DNA of 64,000 nt from Cryobacterium sp. BB307 (GTDB lineage: Bacteria; Actinomycetota; Actinomycetes; Actinomycetales; Microbacteriaceae): assembly GCF_012274275.1 (NCBI RefSeq), contig NZ_JAANZA010000002.1, forward strand, positions 682,001-746,000, written 5' to 3'. Positions 8,833-17,578 of this stretch are shown piece after piece. Within the stretch, counting starts at the first letter, position 1. Each line of letters begins with the position of its first letter. The notes below the pieces were generated by a model that was not told the origin of the DNA, searched no databases, and worked only from the letters and a program-made list of their open reading frames with translations. The position numbers and the translations under genes are program-made.

Positions 8833-9126
8833 ATGGCGACAGCGGAACGCACGGTTGTCTTCGGCTCTGCAGTGGGGATGCACGCGCGACCGGCCGCCAC
8901 GGTGGCGAAAGCGGCAGCGGACAGCGGCCAGAAGGTCACCATCGAGAACAGCGCAGGCAAGAAGGCGAACGCCGCGAGCGTGCTGTTCCTGCTCGCACTC
9001 GGCGTGAACCACGGCGACAGCGTGAAGCTCACGGTTGAGGGAGAGCGCGCCGAGGAGGTCGCGGACGAACTGGCGGAGCTGATGGCGTCCGAACTTGACG
9101 CCGAGGGCCAGTCGGCGACCTCGTAG
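8833..9126 (+). CDS. ptsH: Phosphocarrier protein HPr
   Basis: A 97-residue PTS carrier between enzyme I and the sugar-specific EII proteins. GMHARPA contains the active-site His (residue 17). KKANAASVLFLLALGV corresponds to the region around Ser46 of classical HPr and has a Ser in the right place, though whether an HPr kinase exists cannot be seen here. The start ATG follows a GGAAAGGA ribosome site. TAGGAT, about 40 nt upstream, may be the -10, so this gene has a leader, unlike many neighbours. Confidence 0.96.
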   Translation: MATAERTVVFGSAVGMHARPAATVAKAAADSGQKVTIENSAGKKANAASVLFLLALGVNHGDSVKLTVEGERAEEVADELAELMASELDAEGQSATS

Positions 9127-9133
9127 GCGCCGG

Positions 9134-9961
9134 ATGCGCGTAACCGCGGCGCTGTTTCGCGCCAGCCACCCCGGTCCGAGCCTTGCTGTCGCGGTGATCA
9201 CCGCGCTCATCGGTGTCGGCGTTGGGCTTGAGCCGTGGCGTGTGGTGGTGCTCACCGTGGCGGTGCTGCTCGGTCAATTCTCTGTCGGGCTGTCGAACGA
9301 CTGGCTGGACGCAGAACGCGACCGCCTCACCGGTCGCCGCGACAAGCCGATCGCATCCGGCGAGGTGGCCGCGCGCACCGCGATCGTCGTGAGTCTGGTC
9401 TCGCTCGTGCTGGCGATCCTGTTGACCCTCCCGCTCGGCCCGGCCGCCGTCGTTGCTCACCTGGTGTTCATCAGCGCCGGCTGGACCTACAACCTGTGGT
9501 TGAAAGGGACCCTCGCGTCGGTCGTCCCCTATACGGTCGGCTTCGGCTCGCTCCCGCTCATCGCGACCCTGTCGCTGGCCGAGCCGCGGCTGGCGCACGC
9601 GTGGGCGATCGTGGCGGCCGCGCTGCTGGGTTCCGGAGCACACTTCGCCAACGCGCTGCCGGACTTCGATGCGGACGCGGCTACCGGCATCCGGGGGCTC
9701 CCGCACGCGATCGGCCGGCGAGGCAGCGCCATCGCGGTCAGTGTCCTGCTCGTCGCATCTGCCGGGTGCGTTGTGCTCGGCACCTGGCCGCCGAGTCCCG
9801 CCAGGATCACCGTGTTCCTGATCGTGCTGGCGGCAGCGGTCGCCGTCTCATTGATGGTGTTGACCGATCGAGTCGGGCGGTCGTTGTTCCGCCTGATCAT
9901 CGGTGCTGCGTTAGCTACCGTTGCCGGGGTCGTGCTCGCGGGCGGACAATTGGTCGTCTGA
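9134..9961 (+). CDS. UbiA-family prenyltransferase
   Basis: A 275-residue polytopic membrane protein that transfers an isoprenoid chain to an aromatic or quinone precursor. The first Asp-rich motif is NDWLDAERD (NDxxDxxxD), and the second is PDFDADAATG. Both bind Mg-pyrophosphate in UbiA enzymes. Some eight hydrophobic stretches separate them. The ATG at 9134 begins 8 nt after the HPr stop; a longer frame starting inside ptsH gives only a basic tail and is rejected. The acceptor substrate is not predictable. Its 3' end overlaps the convergent MFS gene by 51 bp. Confidence 0.85.
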   Translation: MRVTAALFRASHPGPSLAVAVITALIGVGVGLEPWRVVVLTVAVLLGQFSVGLSNDWLDAERDRLTGRRDKPIASGEVAARTAIVVSLVSLVLAILLTLPLGPAAVVAHLVFISAGWTYNLWLKGTLASVVPYTVGFGSLPLIATLSLAEPRLAHAWAIVAAALLGSGAHFANALPDFDADAATGIRGLPHAIGRRGSAIAVSVLLVASAGCVVLGTWPPSPARITVFLIVLAAAVAVSLMVLTDRVGRSLFRLIIGAALATVAGVVLAGGQLVV

Positions 9962-11338
9962 CAGGCTCGGCTCCGCCGTTCCGGCGCCCGGCTCGGTCTT
10001 CGGGTTCTGGATGCCGATCGCCGAGATGACACCACCCAGGATGAGCAGCCCGGCTGTCGCCCACAGGCCGCGGTGCAGACCTTCCAGGTCCAGGGTTCCG
10101 CCGATGATGATCCCCAGCATGGCGACGGCGATGAGACCGGCGACCCGCGCGACGGCGTTGTTGATCGCCGAACCGATGCCGGAGCGCTTCTCGTCGATCG
10201 ACCCGAGGATGGCCGACGTGAGCGGCGCAACGGTGATCGCGAGGCCGAGACCGAACAGGATGATGCCGGGCAGCAGCTGCAGCCAGAAGTTGAGGTCCTC
10301 AGAGACCGTCAGCATGAGCAGATGCCCGACGCCGGCGAGGATCGGCCCGACGGACATGAAGACGCGGGGCCCGTACCGGCCCGACAGTCCGCCGAAGAAC
10401 GAGGACAGCAGGATCAGGAGCACCATCACCGGGATGGACGCCAACCCGGCCGCCGTCGCCGGCCAGCCGGCCTCCTGCTGAAGGTAGACGGCGATCAGGA
10501 AGCCGCTCATAGACAGCGCACCGTAGATGAACAGCGTCGAGACGTTGCCGACCGCGAAGTTCCGGATGCGGAACAGCGACAGCGGCATCATCGGGTGCCG
10601 TGCTGTGGCCTGCCGCCACAGGAACGCGCCGAAGGCGATCACGCCGATGACCATGGGCAGCCAGATCGCCGGGCTGGCCCAGCCGTAGTTGTCCTGCTCG
10701 ATGAGTGCGAACACCGGACCGCCGACGCCGATGATGGCCAGGACGGCGCCGAGGTAGTCGACCGTGACACCCTCCAGCCGCACGTCGCGCTGGGCGATCC
10801 GGGTGATCAGCCACAGGGTGACCGCGATCGGGAGCACGTTGATGCCGAACACCAGCCGCCAGGTCAACAAGTCGACGAAGGCGCCGCCGATGAGCGGACC
10901 GGCGATGAAGGCGCCGCTGGTCCAGGCGGTCCACGCTCCGATCGCCTTGCCCTGGGCGGGGCCTCGGAACGACGACATGATTAGCGCGAGCGAGCTGGGC
11001 ACGAGCAGCGCGCCGGCGATCCCCTGGACGCCGCGCGCGACGATCAGGAACTCGGCGGTCGGCGCGAACGCGCAGAGCAGCGATGCGACGCCGAAGCCCC
11101 ACAGTCCGAAGCGCAGCACGACGAGTCGGCCGAAGACATCCGACAACGACCCGGCGACGAGAATGAGCGCGCCGAGCGTGATCAGGTAGGCGTCGACCAC
11201 CCACTGCTGGGTGGTCAGCCCTCCCCCGAGTTCTTCGCTGATTGCCGGCAGCGCGACGGTCACCACCGAGCCGTCGAGGAAAGCCACGAACGACGCGAGG
11301 ATCGCAATGCTGAGCACCAGCTTCTGTTGCGAGCTCAT
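9911..11338 (-). CDS. MFS transporter, DHA2 (14-TM drug:H+ antiporter) family
   Basis: A 475-residue transporter. The N-terminal FVAFLDGSVVTVALPAI is the DHA2 motif D1 (LDxTVVNVALP), GSLSDVFGRLVVLRFGLWG is motif A, and a cluster after residue 240 gives the 14-helix arrangement. It probably exports drugs or other hydrophobic compounds. The ATG at 11338 has GAGGGG upstream; an earlier in-frame start only adds a basic segment. It lies 28 nt downstream of the helicase gene on the same strand and may be the last cistron of that cluster. Its 3' end overlaps the UbiA gene. Confidence 0.88.
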   Translation of the reverse strand: MSSQQKLVLSIAILASFVAFLDGSVVTVALPAISEELGGGLTTQQWVVDAYLITLGALILVAGSLSDVFGRLVVLRFGLWGFGVASLLCAFAPTAEFLIVARGVQGIAGALLVPSSLALIMSSFRGPAQGKAIGAWTAWTSGAFIAGPLIGGAFVDLLTWRLVFGINVLPIAVTLWLITRIAQRDVRLEGVTVDYLGAVLAIIGVGGPVFALIEQDNYGWASPAIWLPMVIGVIAFGAFLWRQATARHPMMPLSLFRIRNFAVGNVSTLFIYGALSMSGFLIAVYLQQEAGWPATAAGLASIPVMVLLILLSSFFGGLSGRYGPRVFMSVGPILAGVGHLLMLTVSEDLNFWLQLLPGIILFGLGLAITVAPLTSAILGSIDEKRSGIGSAINNAVARVAGLIAVAMLGIIIGGTLDLEGLHRGLWATAGLLILGGVISAIGIQNPKTEPGAGTAEPSLSDDQLSAREHDPGNGS

Positions 11339-11366
11339 GGACTGCACCCCTCTAGTAGACACCCGA

Positions 11367-13877
11367 TCAGACGCTAACGGACGTGTCGATTTCGCCGACA
11401 CCGGTCACCCGGATGACCGCAACCCCTTCCTCGGCCGACCGCTCGAGGTCGACGATGGCGGTGATGCCCCAGTCGTGGTCGCCAGCTGGGTCGGCGAACA
11501 CCTGCCGCACCCGCCACTCAGACTTCCCCTCGACGATCTGCAGCAGCGTCCCGCTGCGGGCATCCGAGTCGATGCCGATGGAGTCGTGGACGGCGTAGTA
11601 GGCATCGAGCGCGTCGGCCCAACGGTCGACGCCGAAATCCGCGTCGGCATCCAGTTCACCCAGCTCCTCCACCTTGTCGAAGGCGGCTAGTTGCACGCGG
11701 CGGAACAACTCGTTGCGCACCAGCACCCGGAAGGCCCGCTGGTTCGTCAACACGCTCGGCGGTGGCGGTGGCGCGACCTGCTGCTCATGCTGCTGGTGCT
11801 CGGCCGGATTCGCGAGCTCCGCCCACTCGTCGAGCAGGCTGGAATCGACCTGGCGGACAAGCTCGCCCAGCCACTCGATGATGTCGTGCAGTTCCTCGTT
11901 CTTCGCCGACTCCGGGATGGTCTGCCGGATCGCCCGGAACGCGTCGGTGAGATAGCGGAGCAGTGTGCCCTCGGAGCGGTGCAGCGAGTAGAAGCCGACG
12001 TACTCGTTGAAGGTCATCGCCCGCTCATACAGGTCCCGGACCACGGTCTTCGGTGACAGTTCGAAGTCCGCGACCCAGGGCTGCGAGGTGCGGTAGGTCG
12101 CGAACGCGGCCTCGAGCTCGTGCTCGAGCGGTTTCGGGTGGGTGATCTCCTCGAGCAGCTCCATCCGCCGCTCGTATTCGATGCCGTCAGCCTTCATCGC
12201 CGCGATCGCTTCGCCGCGAGCGAGTTTCTCTTGCGCGCGAAGCACCGGGCCGGGGTCGTCGAGCGTCGCCTCGACGGTCGAGATGACGTCGAGCGCGTAG
12301 GACGGCGATTCGGGATCCAGCAGCTCGAGCGCCGCGAGTGCGAACGGTGACAGCGGTTGGTTGAGCGCGAAGTTCGACTGCACATCGACGGTGAGACGGA
12401 TCTGCCCGTCGACGCTCTCCACCAGCCCGGCGGTCTTCAGGGTGCGGTAGATCGACAGCGCCTGCCGGGCGAGTTGCCGCTGGCGCGGTCGCGGTTCGTG
12501 GCTGTTCTCGATGAGCTCCCGGATCTCGGTGAACGGGTCCTCGCCGTGCGCGATCACGTTGAGCACCATGGCGTGGCTCATCCGCATGTTGGAGGTGAGT
12601 CGCTCCGGCTCGGCGACGATGAGGCGGTTGAAGCTCGGTTCGCCCCATGAGACGAAGCCGTCCGGCGCTTTCTTCCGCTGCACGCGCTTGAGCTTCTTGG
12701 GGTCGTCCCCGGCTTTCGCGACCAGGCGGGCGTTCTCCACCTCGTGCTCCGGCGCCTGGGCTACCACCGTGCCGGCGGTGTCGAAGCCGGCCCTGCCCGC
12801 CCGACCCGCGATCTGATGGAATTCACGCGCGGTGAGTTGGCGCATCCGGGTGCCGTCGAACTTGGTGAGGCCGGTGAGCAGCACGGTTCTGATCGGCACG
12901 TTGATGCCGACGCCAAGCGTGTCGGTGCCGCTGATGACCCGCAACAGGCCGCGCTGGGCGAGCTGTTCGACGAGTCGGCGGTACTTGGGCAGCATGCCTG
13001 CGTGATGCACGCCGATGCCGGATCTGACCAAGCGGGACAGGGTCTGGCCGAACTTCGTGGTGAAGCGGAAGTCGCCGATGAGGTCGGCGATCTCGTCTCG
13101 CTGCTCGCGCGTGATCACCTTCAGGCTGGTCAGCGCCTGAGCGCGCTCAAGGGCAGCGAGCTGGGAGAAGTGGACGATGTAGACGGGCGCCTGGCCGGTG
13201 GCGAGCAGCTCGTCGACACTCTCGTGCACCGGGGTTGTCGCGTAGAAGTAGTGCAGCGGCACTGGGCGCTCCACTCCGGTCACGGATGCGGTGGGCCGCC
13301 CGGTGCGCTCGGTCAGGTCGCGCGCGAGCGCGTCAACATCGCCGAGAGTCGCGGACATCAGCAGGAACTGCGCCTTGGGCAGGCGCAGCAGCGGCACCTG
13401 CCATGCCCAGCCCCGTTCCGGGTCGGCGTAGAAGTGGAATTCGTCCATGATGACGATGTCCACCGGTGCGTCAGCGCCCTGCCTCAGCGACATGTTGGCG
13501 AGGATCTCCGCGGTGCAGCAGATGATTGGGGCATCCGGGTTCACGCTCGAGTCGCCGGTGACCATGCCGACGTTCTGGGCCCCGAACAGGTCGACGAGCG
13601 CGAAGAACTTCTCCGACACCAGCGCCTTGATCGGTGCCGTATAGACGCTGCGCGCACCGGCCGCCATGGCGGTGAAGTGTGCGGCGACGGCTACCAAAGA
13701 CTTGCCGGTGCCGGTCGGCGTGCTGAGGATGACGTTGGCGCCGGTGACCAGCTCCATGACGGCCTCGTCCTGCGCTGGATACAGGGTGAACCCCGCGCCG
13801 GACGCCCAATCCACGAACTCGCCGTAGACGACATCCGGGTCACTGCTGTCGGGGATACGCACCCTTAACGGTTGCAC
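11367..13877 (-). CDS. Ski2-like DEAD/DEAH-box helicase with DUF3516-type C-terminus
   Basis: An 836-residue superfamily 2 helicase. Motif I is STPTGTGKS (52-60), motif II DEFH (145-148), motif III MSATLGD, and motif VI HQIAGRAGRAG, all intact. The DEFH box and the long winged-helix/ratchet tail (from about residue 430) match the actinobacterial Ski2-like group carrying DUF3516. A run of prolines (PPPPPPSV) separates the last part. A role in RNA or DNA unwinding is expected but the substrate is unknown. The start is GTG, 9 nt after the stop of the upstream membrane gene, so the two are probably co-transcribed. Confidence 0.9.
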   Translation of the reverse strand: MQPLRVRIPDSSDPDVVYGEFVDWASGAGFTLYPAQDEAVMELVTGANVILSTPTGTGKSLVAVAAHFTAMAAGARSVYTAPIKALVSEKFFALVDLFGAQNVGMVTGDSSVNPDAPIICCTAEILANMSLRQGADAPVDIVIMDEFHFYADPERGWAWQVPLLRLPKAQFLLMSATLGDVDALARDLTERTGRPTASVTGVERPVPLHYFYATTPVHESVDELLATGQAPVYIVHFSQLAALERAQALTSLKVITREQRDEIADLIGDFRFTTKFGQTLSRLVRSGIGVHHAGMLPKYRRLVEQLAQRGLLRVISGTDTLGVGINVPIRTVLLTGLTKFDGTRMRQLTAREFHQIAGRAGRAGFDTAGTVVAQAPEHEVENARLVAKAGDDPKKLKRVQRKKAPDGFVSWGEPSFNRLIVAEPERLTSNMRMSHAMVLNVIAHGEDPFTEIRELIENSHEPRPRQRQLARQALSIYRTLKTAGLVESVDGQIRLTVDVQSNFALNQPLSPFALAALELLDPESPSYALDVISTVEATLDDPGPVLRAQEKLARGEAIAAMKADGIEYERRMELLEEITHPKPLEHELEAAFATYRTSQPWVADFELSPKTVVRDLYERAMTFNEYVGFYSLHRSEGTLLRYLTDAFRAIRQTIPESAKNEELHDIIEWLGELVRQVDSSLLDEWAELANPAEHQQHEQQVAPPPPPSVLTNQRAFRVLVRNELFRRVQLAAFDKVEELGELDADADFGVDRWADALDAYYAVHDSIGIDSDARSGTLLQIVEGKSEWRVRQVFADPAGDHDWGITAIVDLERSAEEGVAVIRVTGVGEIDTSVSV

Positions 13878-13886
13878 ACGTGGTGG

Positions 13887-15668
13887 CTAGTCCCGTTCTG
13901 GCTCGACCGCCGGGTCGCGGTCGGCCACCACCGAGGCGATCACGGTCAGCAGCGCGGATGCGATGATCGCGGTCCCGAACAGCTGGTCGCCGACTCCGGC
14001 GAATGCGCCGAGGTTGATCGCGGCGTCGGGGTCGCGGGCGAGCGCGGCGAACGCGAGCACGGTCACGCCGAACAGGGAGTAGGCGAGGAAGATCAGCACC
14101 CGCGACGGCAGCGGGTAGCGGCGAGTGCCCTTGTTGGCGTACTCGGCGGTCGTCAGGAGGTTCCAGACGAAACCGAACAGCACGAAGGCGACGCCGGTGA
14201 AGCCGAGCAGCGCGCCGAGCGGGTCGGAGACGAAGTCCCGCTGGTCGAAGAGCGCGGCGAGCAGCAGCGCGACGGCGATCCCGGCTGCCCGCGTCACCGT
14301 GAGGGCTCGCTTGGCGGCATAGAACGCGAGGAGCGCGAGGCACGCCACCGTCGCGACGATGGTCAGGGCTTCGCTGGTCCACAGCGCACCGAATGGCGGC
14401 GGGAGCACATTGGCCGCCACCATCACGGTCACCACGCCGATCGATCCGAGGATCTCGGGCGTGCCGGTGCGGCCTCGGCGTGCCCAGCGGATCGCCAGCA
14501 CGATCAGGAAGATCCCGACCAGCAGCCGGTTCAGTGCGACGACGCGACTCATGGACAGGAAACCGACCACCTCGGATAGAGCGGCAGGCACGGCGGGCAC
14601 CCCGTAGTTGAAGGCGACCTGGGCGACTAGCAGCGACGCGGAAACGATGCCGAGGGTACCGGCGAGGCCCGCTGCGATGGGAGTGGCGACGGCACTGAAA
14701 CTGCTGTCGATGCCCTCGACCGAGGTCTCGTCACGGCGCCCGCGCACCCGGGCCAACAGGAGCCATACGACGACGATCAGACTGCCGAGCAGGACGGCGA
14801 GCGCAAGGTGGCTGAGTTTCGGCGGGTCACCGTCGAGCATGCTCGCGGTCATCACCCAGCCGCGCCAGACCACGAGCGCTGCGATGCCGATGGCGAGGGT
14901 GATCACGGATGGCAGCTGGGTGCGGACCACCCGCACCGCCCACACCGCGGAGGTGGCCGCCAGTTGGGCGACGGCTGCGCCGGCAACGAAGGCAAACGGA
15001 ACCGCCAGCTGCCCGATGGTCGACATCATCAGCGACACGGTCACAGGGCCGAGGTCGTAGCCGAGGGAAGCGCTCAGGGCGCTTGCGCTCAGAGACGTCG
15101 TGCCGAACGCGATCGTGAGGAGCGCGAGAATCGCCGGAAAGTCCCACCAGGCGAAATCGAATCGACGGCGGATGACGGTGTACACGATGAGCGCCAGCGC
15201 GACACCGATGGTCGCGATCCTCGAGTTGAGGGTCTCTTCGCCGATGTTCATTGAGCCGACAAAGAGGAGGACGAGGACGGTCAACACCGTGACGACCGCG
15301 GTCAGCCATCCGGTGACGTGCAGCACGGCGGTCTGCACCAGCGCGATCGAGATGACAAGCAGCAGCATGAGCACCCAGAGCACTGGGCGCGGGAATGAGA
15401 GGTACTGGCCGCCGACGGTCACCGAGAGCGGCAGCGTCTCCCGCAGTGCAGACGAGAACAGGATGCCCGCCACCGCGACGCCGTAGCCGATGACGGCGAT
15501 GGTGGCGATGGGCTTCAGACCCTTGGGCCAGCCGTCGGCTCGCAGCCTGCCTTCCCGGTACGGCCGACCGACGACGTGATCGAAGAAGGAGCTGACCATC
15601 GCCCAGGCGATGCCGACGATACGGCGCGGCCGGGACGATGTCTGCTTCTGGCTGAGGGTCGCGGTCAC
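13887..15668 (-). CDS. Polytopic membrane protein of unknown function
   Basis: A 593-residue hydrophobic protein with roughly 14 predicted transmembrane segments and a basic N-terminal cytosolic tail (SQKQTSSRPRRIV). No transporter motif, catalytic triad or known domain is recognisable to me. The GTG start overlaps the stop of the beta-propeller gene by 4 nt (GTGA), so translation is coupled, and the helicase gene follows after 9 nt. A membrane partner or anchor for the propeller protein is one inference. Confidence 0.75.
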   Translation of the reverse strand: MTATLSQKQTSSRPRRIVGIAWAMVSSFFDHVVGRPYREGRLRADGWPKGLKPIATIAVIGYGVAVAGILFSSALRETLPLSVTVGGQYLSFPRPVLWVLMLLLVISIALVQTAVLHVTGWLTAVVTVLTVLVLLFVGSMNIGEETLNSRIATIGVALALIVYTVIRRRFDFAWWDFPAILALLTIAFGTTSLSASALSASLGYDLGPVTVSLMMSTIGQLAVPFAFVAGAAVAQLAATSAVWAVRVVRTQLPSVITLAIGIAALVVWRGWVMTASMLDGDPPKLSHLALAVLLGSLIVVVWLLLARVRGRRDETSVEGIDSSFSAVATPIAAGLAGTLGIVSASLLVAQVAFNYGVPAVPAALSEVVGFLSMSRVVALNRLLVGIFLIVLAIRWARRGRTGTPEILGSIGVVTVMVAANVLPPPFGALWTSEALTIVATVACLALLAFYAAKRALTVTRAAGIAVALLLAALFDQRDFVSDPLGALLGFTGVAFVLFGFVWNLLTTAEYANKGTRRYPLPSRVLIFLAYSLFGVTVLAFAALARDPDAAINLGAFAGVGDQLFGTAIIASALLTVIASVVADRDPAVEPERD

Positions 15669-17476
15669 GGCTCACCGATCCTCAGCGCGGAGTTGAGGCT
15701 TTGGACGGACCAGATGCCGTCCCGCCCGGCGAGGACGTGTCGAGACAGTGCGTCCGTTTCGACTTGGATTTTCCACTCGAGCACGGTTTCGCCCTGGTCG
15801 TCGACGAGAGTCGCCGAGTCGCGATCGACCAAAATGACGTGCTTGCCGTCGCCGATGGCATGGCTCGCCCCGTCCCGCGACCAGAGGATGGTCCCGTCAT
15901 CGGGGTCGAAGGCGACGCTTTCCTCGTCGCTCACGACCACGACCTGTCCTGCTGCAGCCTGCACAGCGGACGGGAGACCGAGGTAGCGCGCGTCCCACAG
16001 CTTCGTGCCGGTGGTGAGCCGGTAACTCGTGACCCAGGAGTCGCCTTGGGCGACAACGACCACATCGTCGGCGATGGCGATCCCGTAGGCCTCTGTGCCG
16101 TTCGCATCCCATCGGATGTCGCCGTCACTGCGATCGAGCGCAACGACTCGGCCGGCACGGTCGACGACGATGACGGTGTCCACGCCGGCGACGGCCCGCT
16201 GGTCGACATCTGCGCCGATCGGCGTTTCCCAGCGGGTCTTGCCGCTGATCGCGTCGACGCTCGTGACGACGCCGTCGAGTCCGACGATGATGGCGTTGCC
16301 AGCGCCGTCTGAAACGGGTGCGGCGACGACGAGGTCGTTCGTGTCGCGCGTCCAGAGCCGCTCGCCAGCATCGCTGTAGGCGACGATGCGGCGGCTGGAC
16401 GTGGTGACGATGATGATGTCGCCGACAGCGCCGAGCGCGATGGCGTGGCCCCCGGGGTGACCGATCCAGTGGTGGACGAGTGATCTGTCGCTGGCGTCGT
16501 AGCGCAATGCGACCAGGTCGTCACCGCTGTCGCGTGTTGAGACGATGATGCCGGAGGCGGTCAGCGCCGGCACTACCGAGTAGGACGGGATGCCCTCGTC
16601 CTCCCCGTAGACCGGGTCGCGCCGCACCGTCTGCAGTTCTCGATCCCGCCAGGCGCTCGGATCGGTCCATGCGCCGATGGATCTGGTGGCGGATTGCGAC
16701 TGGAGCCGTGGAGCGTCGATCCCTGCCTGGATGACCACGGTGTCCTCGACCGTTGCGTCGATCGCGACGCGTCCACGCCCGGGGCACCACAGGTCTGCCT
16801 CGTTAATGGTCAGAAGGAGGGCGCCTGCGTCGTCGAGGTATTCGATGACGCCGCGAGTCTCGATGCATCCGCGGGGGTCGTTCACTCTTGCGTTCTTGAG
16901 GAGGCTGGCGTTCTCGGGCTCGTGCGCGGTGAAGCGGGAGCGGTAGTTCAGGGACTCGTTCACGAAGGCGGTTCCTTCGCCTTGCCAACTGGATCCTGGT
17001 GCGACATCCGTGGGCAGCACCAGCAATCCCGGGGTGTAGAGGAAGGACACTTCCCCACCCCAGACGACCATCGATTCGACGCCCGCGTCCGTGAACCGGA
17101 ACAGCTCGCCGTTCTGCGTGGTCTCGCCATCGGTGACCGTGGTGGTGGTTTCGCGCCAGAGCGTCGCGTTCCTGACCTCGCTGTCGCTGAGGCCACCTAG
17201 CAGCGCGTGCGCAGCCATGCTGGGAAGGGTGAGGAACTCTTCAACCCCGGTTGCCCTGGAGCTTTCCGTGGAGCGCACGACGCCGTCCTGGTCCACGAAC
17301 CATTCGACGTGTCCATCCGCGGGGATGAGTACGGCGGCATTGCTCTCGTCCTGCCCGGATGCCTGCTGGTCGCTGAGAGCGATCGCGCCGGTGCAGACAG
17401 CGACGACTGCCACGATCGACACGGCCGCTGCGACGCTGGACCCACCCAGCTTTGCGAGGGCACCGGCGGAGGTCAT
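15665..17476 (-). CDS. Membrane-anchored PQQ-like beta-propeller protein
   Basis: A 603-residue protein with one N-terminal hydrophobic anchor (about residues 13-35, VAAAVSIVAVVAVCTGAIAL) and an extracytoplasmic remainder. The C-terminal half holds repeated blades of the PQQ/BamB type, such as SGKTRWETPIG, DGDIRWDANG, TGTKLWDARY and DGTILWSRDG, each with the aspartate-glycine...W pattern. The N-terminal 250 residues are not recognised. PQQ enzyme residues are not evident, so a binding or scaffold propeller is more likely than a dehydrogenase. It is the first gene of a coupled cluster with a membrane protein and a helicase. TACGAT lies 6 nt before the ATG. Confidence 0.8.
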   Translation of the reverse strand: MTSAGALAKLGGSSVAAAVSIVAVVAVCTGAIALSDQQASGQDESNAAVLIPADGHVEWFVDQDGVVRSTESSRATGVEEFLTLPSMAAHALLGGLSDSEVRNATLWRETTTTVTDGETTQNGELFRFTDAGVESMVVWGGEVSFLYTPGLLVLPTDVAPGSSWQGEGTAFVNESLNYRSRFTAHEPENASLLKNARVNDPRGCIETRGVIEYLDDAGALLLTINEADLWCPGRGRVAIDATVEDTVVIQAGIDAPRLQSQSATRSIGAWTDPSAWRDRELQTVRRDPVYGEDEGIPSYSVVPALTASGIIVSTRDSGDDLVALRYDASDRSLVHHWIGHPGGHAIALGAVGDIIIVTTSSRRIVAYSDAGERLWTRDTNDLVVAAPVSDGAGNAIIVGLDGVVTSVDAISGKTRWETPIGADVDQRAVAGVDTVIVVDRAGRVVALDRSDGDIRWDANGTEAYGIAIADDVVVVAQGDSWVTSYRLTTGTKLWDARYLGLPSAVQAAAGQVVVVSDEESVAFDPDDGTILWSRDGASHAIGDGKHVILVDRDSATLVDDQGETVLEWKIQVETDALSRHVLAGRDGIWSVQSLNSALRIGEP

Positions 17477-17482
17477 TCGATC

Positions 17483-17488
17483 ATCGTA
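17483..17488 (-). promoter_or_regulatory. -10 hexamer TACGAT for the beta-propeller operon
   Basis: On the minus strand TACGAT precedes the ATG at 17476 by 6 nt. This is likely the promoter of the propeller-membrane-helicase cluster and implies a leaderless first cistron. Confidence 0.5.
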
Positions 17489-17578
17489 GGGGTTGACGGT
17501 CTTTCAGTTGTGCTGCCGTTCAGCCCCAATTCGGGCACTGTCGAGACCCGTCGCTGGGCAGAGTTCTCCCCGAGTGCC

